DNA of 64,000 nt, taken from NCBI RefSeq assembly GCF_019203985.1, contig NZ_JAGSPD010000014.1, positions 1 through 64,000 of the forward strand. The letters run 5' to 3'. A program made the translations under genes and the position numbers. The DNA is from Winogradskyella luteola (GTDB lineage Bacteria > Bacteroidota > Bacteroidia > Flavobacteriales > Flavobacteriaceae). This document shows positions 62,789-64,000 of this stretch, in pieces; position 1 is the stretch's first letter; each line of letters opens with the position of its first letter. The notes below the pieces were generated by a model that was given only the letters and a program-made list of their open reading frames with translations, did not search any database and was not told the origin of the DNA.

Positions 62789-63340
62789 TTAGGCTGATTG
62801 CATTAGTTTTTTACGTAAACTTTCTTTTGCCCTAGAAATTAATGTTCTACAATTTGCATAAGAAATATCCATAATGTCACAGATTTCTTCATAATCGTAG
62901 CCTTCAATGAGATGTAGAGTCAAACCCATACTATAGTTTGGTTTTAAGGTTTTCATTACGCTCATTATTTGTTTTACTTTATCTGTGTTTTGGCTACGCT
63001 CTTCAATGCCGTTGTCGTCTTCAACTTTGTACACTACCGTTTCTAGAGGCACTTCGTTTTGCTTAGCAGCTTTGTTGTAGTGCGCAATACTATTATTCAC
63101 TACAATTCGTTTTAACCACGCACCAAATAATTTGGTATCCTCTAGTGTATTCAGTTTTGTAAATGCCGTCAAAAAAGACTCTTGCATTATATCCTCAGCC
63201 TTAAAAGAATCCTTAATAATCCTTAGGGCTGTATTATACATGGCTTTGTTATATCTATTGTAAATTTCCAACTGTGCATGTTGGTTACTAGATTTACAAA
63301 GCAATAGTAACTGTTCGATATCTTGATTGGTTGATTTCAA
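62789..63340 (-). CDS. ECF-type RNA polymerase sigma factor
   Basis: This 183-residue sigma-70 family protein has region 2 (about 20-90, RYNKAMYNTALRIIKDSFKAEDIMQESFLTAFTKL and LFGAWLKRIVVNNSIAHYNKA) and region 4 (about 125-178, MKTLKPNYSMGLTLHLIEGYDYEEICDIMDISYANCRTLISRAKESLRKKL). It is the first gene of the cluster sigma, anti-sigma-like, DUF4097-like and head-GIN. An exported beta-helix regulon is the likely output. It diverges from lon. Confidence 0.92.
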   Translation of the reverse strand: MKSTNQDIEQLLLLCKSSNQHAQLEIYNRYNKAMYNTALRIIKDSFKAEDIMQESFLTAFTKLNTLEDTKLFGAWLKRIVVNNSIAHYNKAAKQNEVPLETVVYKVEDDNGIEERSQNTDKVKQIMSVMKTLKPNYSMGLTLHLIEGYDYEEICDIMDISYANCRTLISRAKESLRKKLMQSA

Positions 63341-63437
63341 AAAACAATTGCTTTACTCCATAGATGAAAGGTTTCGCTAAGTGTTACAGTTTTGATAAAA
63401 AAACTTTTAATTTTTTCTAAAGGTAATGGCATAACAA

Positions 63438-63466
63438 TTGAATTTATATAGGTGTGAATAACTTTG
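63438..63466 (+). promoter_or_regulatory. lon promoter (TTG / TAACTTTG)
   Basis: TTG at 63438-63440 and TAACTTTG at 63459-63466 are separated by 18 bp, within the flavobacterial range. The leader to the ATG at 63571 is about 100 nt, long enough for control at the RNA level. Confidence 0.55.
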
Positions 63467-63570
63467 AATATCTTATAAACTATTGATATTCAATATAAAG
63501 TTAAATATTAATACATTTAAACAAATGCCAGACTGTGAGTATTTAATGACAGAATGGCTTAAACTATAGC

Positions 63571-64000
63571 ATGGCAAAACAAAAAATTTTAGGACTTGAC
63601 AGTTTGTCATTTCAGGATTTTGATGAAAATTCAGAACTAATTCCATTGATGACCCCTGAAGATGAAGAATTGATTAATAGCGAATCTTTACCAGAATCTT
63701 TACCTATTTTACCGTTGAGAAATACCGTATTATTTCCAGGTGTGGTGATTCCGATTACAGCAGGTAGAGATACATCGATAAAACTCATCAATGATGCTAA
63801 TAAGGGAGGGAAAGTTATTGGTGTCGTATCTCAAAAAGATGAAGCGGTTGAAAATCCAACGGCAAAAGATATATACAAAACTGGTACGGTAGCACGAATT
63901 TTAAAAGTGCTTAAAATGCCAGACGGAAACACTACAGTTATTATTCAGGGCAAGAAACGTTTTCAGGTCAATGAGGTCATTGCTGAGAAACCCTATTTAA
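63571..64000 (+). CDS. lon: Lon protease, N-terminal part (runs off the window)
   Basis: The ATG at 63571 opens a frame still open at the window end (143 codons seen). The product starts MAKQKILGLDSLSFQDFDEN, followed by an acidic stretch, then the Lon substrate-binding domain: LPILPLRNTVLFPGVVIPIT, KVIGVVSQKD, DIYKTGTVARILKVLKMPDG and KRFQVNEVIAEKPYL. This is the N-domain of the ATP-dependent La protease; the AAA+ and Ser-Lys protease parts lie beyond. The acidic N-terminal extension is typical of Bacteroidota Lon. Confidence 0.92.
   Translation, partial: MAKQKILGLDSLSFQDFDENSELIPLMTPEDEELINSESLPESLPILPLRNTVLFPGVVIPITAGRDTSIKLINDANKGGKVIGVVSQKDEAVENPTAKDIYKTGTVARILKVLKMPDGNTTVIIQGKKRFQVNEVIAEKPYL

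Noticed and set aside
1..64000. tRNA, rRNA or riboswitch genes
   Set aside because: No cloverleaf, rRNA stretch or known riboswitch core was recognised by eye; absence is not proof.

Overview
The window is a piece of chromosome from a member of the Flavobacteriaceae (Bacteroidota). The evidence is an AT-rich base composition, several type IX secretion system (T9SS) C-terminal sorting domains, the gliding genes gldF and gldG, Bacteroidota-type promoters (TTG/TTTG about 20-25 bp upstream of TAnnTTTG), leaders without clear Shine-Dalgarno sequences, a 6S-like RNA between zapA and rny, and many families typical of this group (DUF4870, DUF6048, DUF6452, DUF6768, head-GIN, CCC-motif proteins). I cannot fix the genus. 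I saw no rRNA, tRNA, CRISPR array, prophage or insertion sequence; the only recombinase is the housekeeping xerD.

Layout. 1-11.5 kb is an accessory region: a serine hydrolase, an alpha/beta hydrolase, secreted or surface proteins (two T9SS cargo proteins, a LamG lipoprotein, a lipocalin-like protein), an AraC regulator, and a compact set of methyltransferase, C45-type amidohydrolase/acyltransferase and secreted degenerate Nudix protein. Four of its promoters share an extended TTTTTGACA -33 element with an identical 25-bp spacer. 11.5-24 kb holds housekeeping genes: dnaN, gldG, an extra membrane protein, gldF, a DUF62 enzyme, phoH, purC, a DinB protein and an RlmD-type methyltransferase. Two adjacent 7-bp tandem repeat arrays fill the gldF leader. 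23.4-32 kb has an ECF sigma factor with DUF6768, rocD with a cysteine-rich insertion, an Smr protein, a cysteine desulfurase and a large T9SS protein. 32-46.8 kb has a TonB-dependent receptor, an M23 peptidase, zapB-like/zapA, the 6S-like RNA, rny, a PAS histidine kinase, xerD, three small outer-membrane barrels, aroQ, lpdA and msrB.

47-58 kb is the most coherent metabolic block: a GT4 glycogen/maltose-1-phosphate synthase, glgC, glgE, a maltokinase and glgB, nearly abutting and closed by a terminator, followed by a GH31 alpha-glucosidase. Together these encode the GlgE route to branched alpha-glucan (ADP-glucose to maltose-1-phosphate to linear glucan to branched glucan), best known from actinobacteria. 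58-64 kb has an M48 lipoprotein protease, an Atg22/UMF1-type MFS transporter, a second ECF sigma module (sigma factor, membrane anti-sigma-like protein, DUF4097-like and head-GIN proteins) and the start of lon, which runs off the window.

Functions are inferred from family motifs seen by eye. No database search was run, so names of weakly conserved proteins are family-level only.
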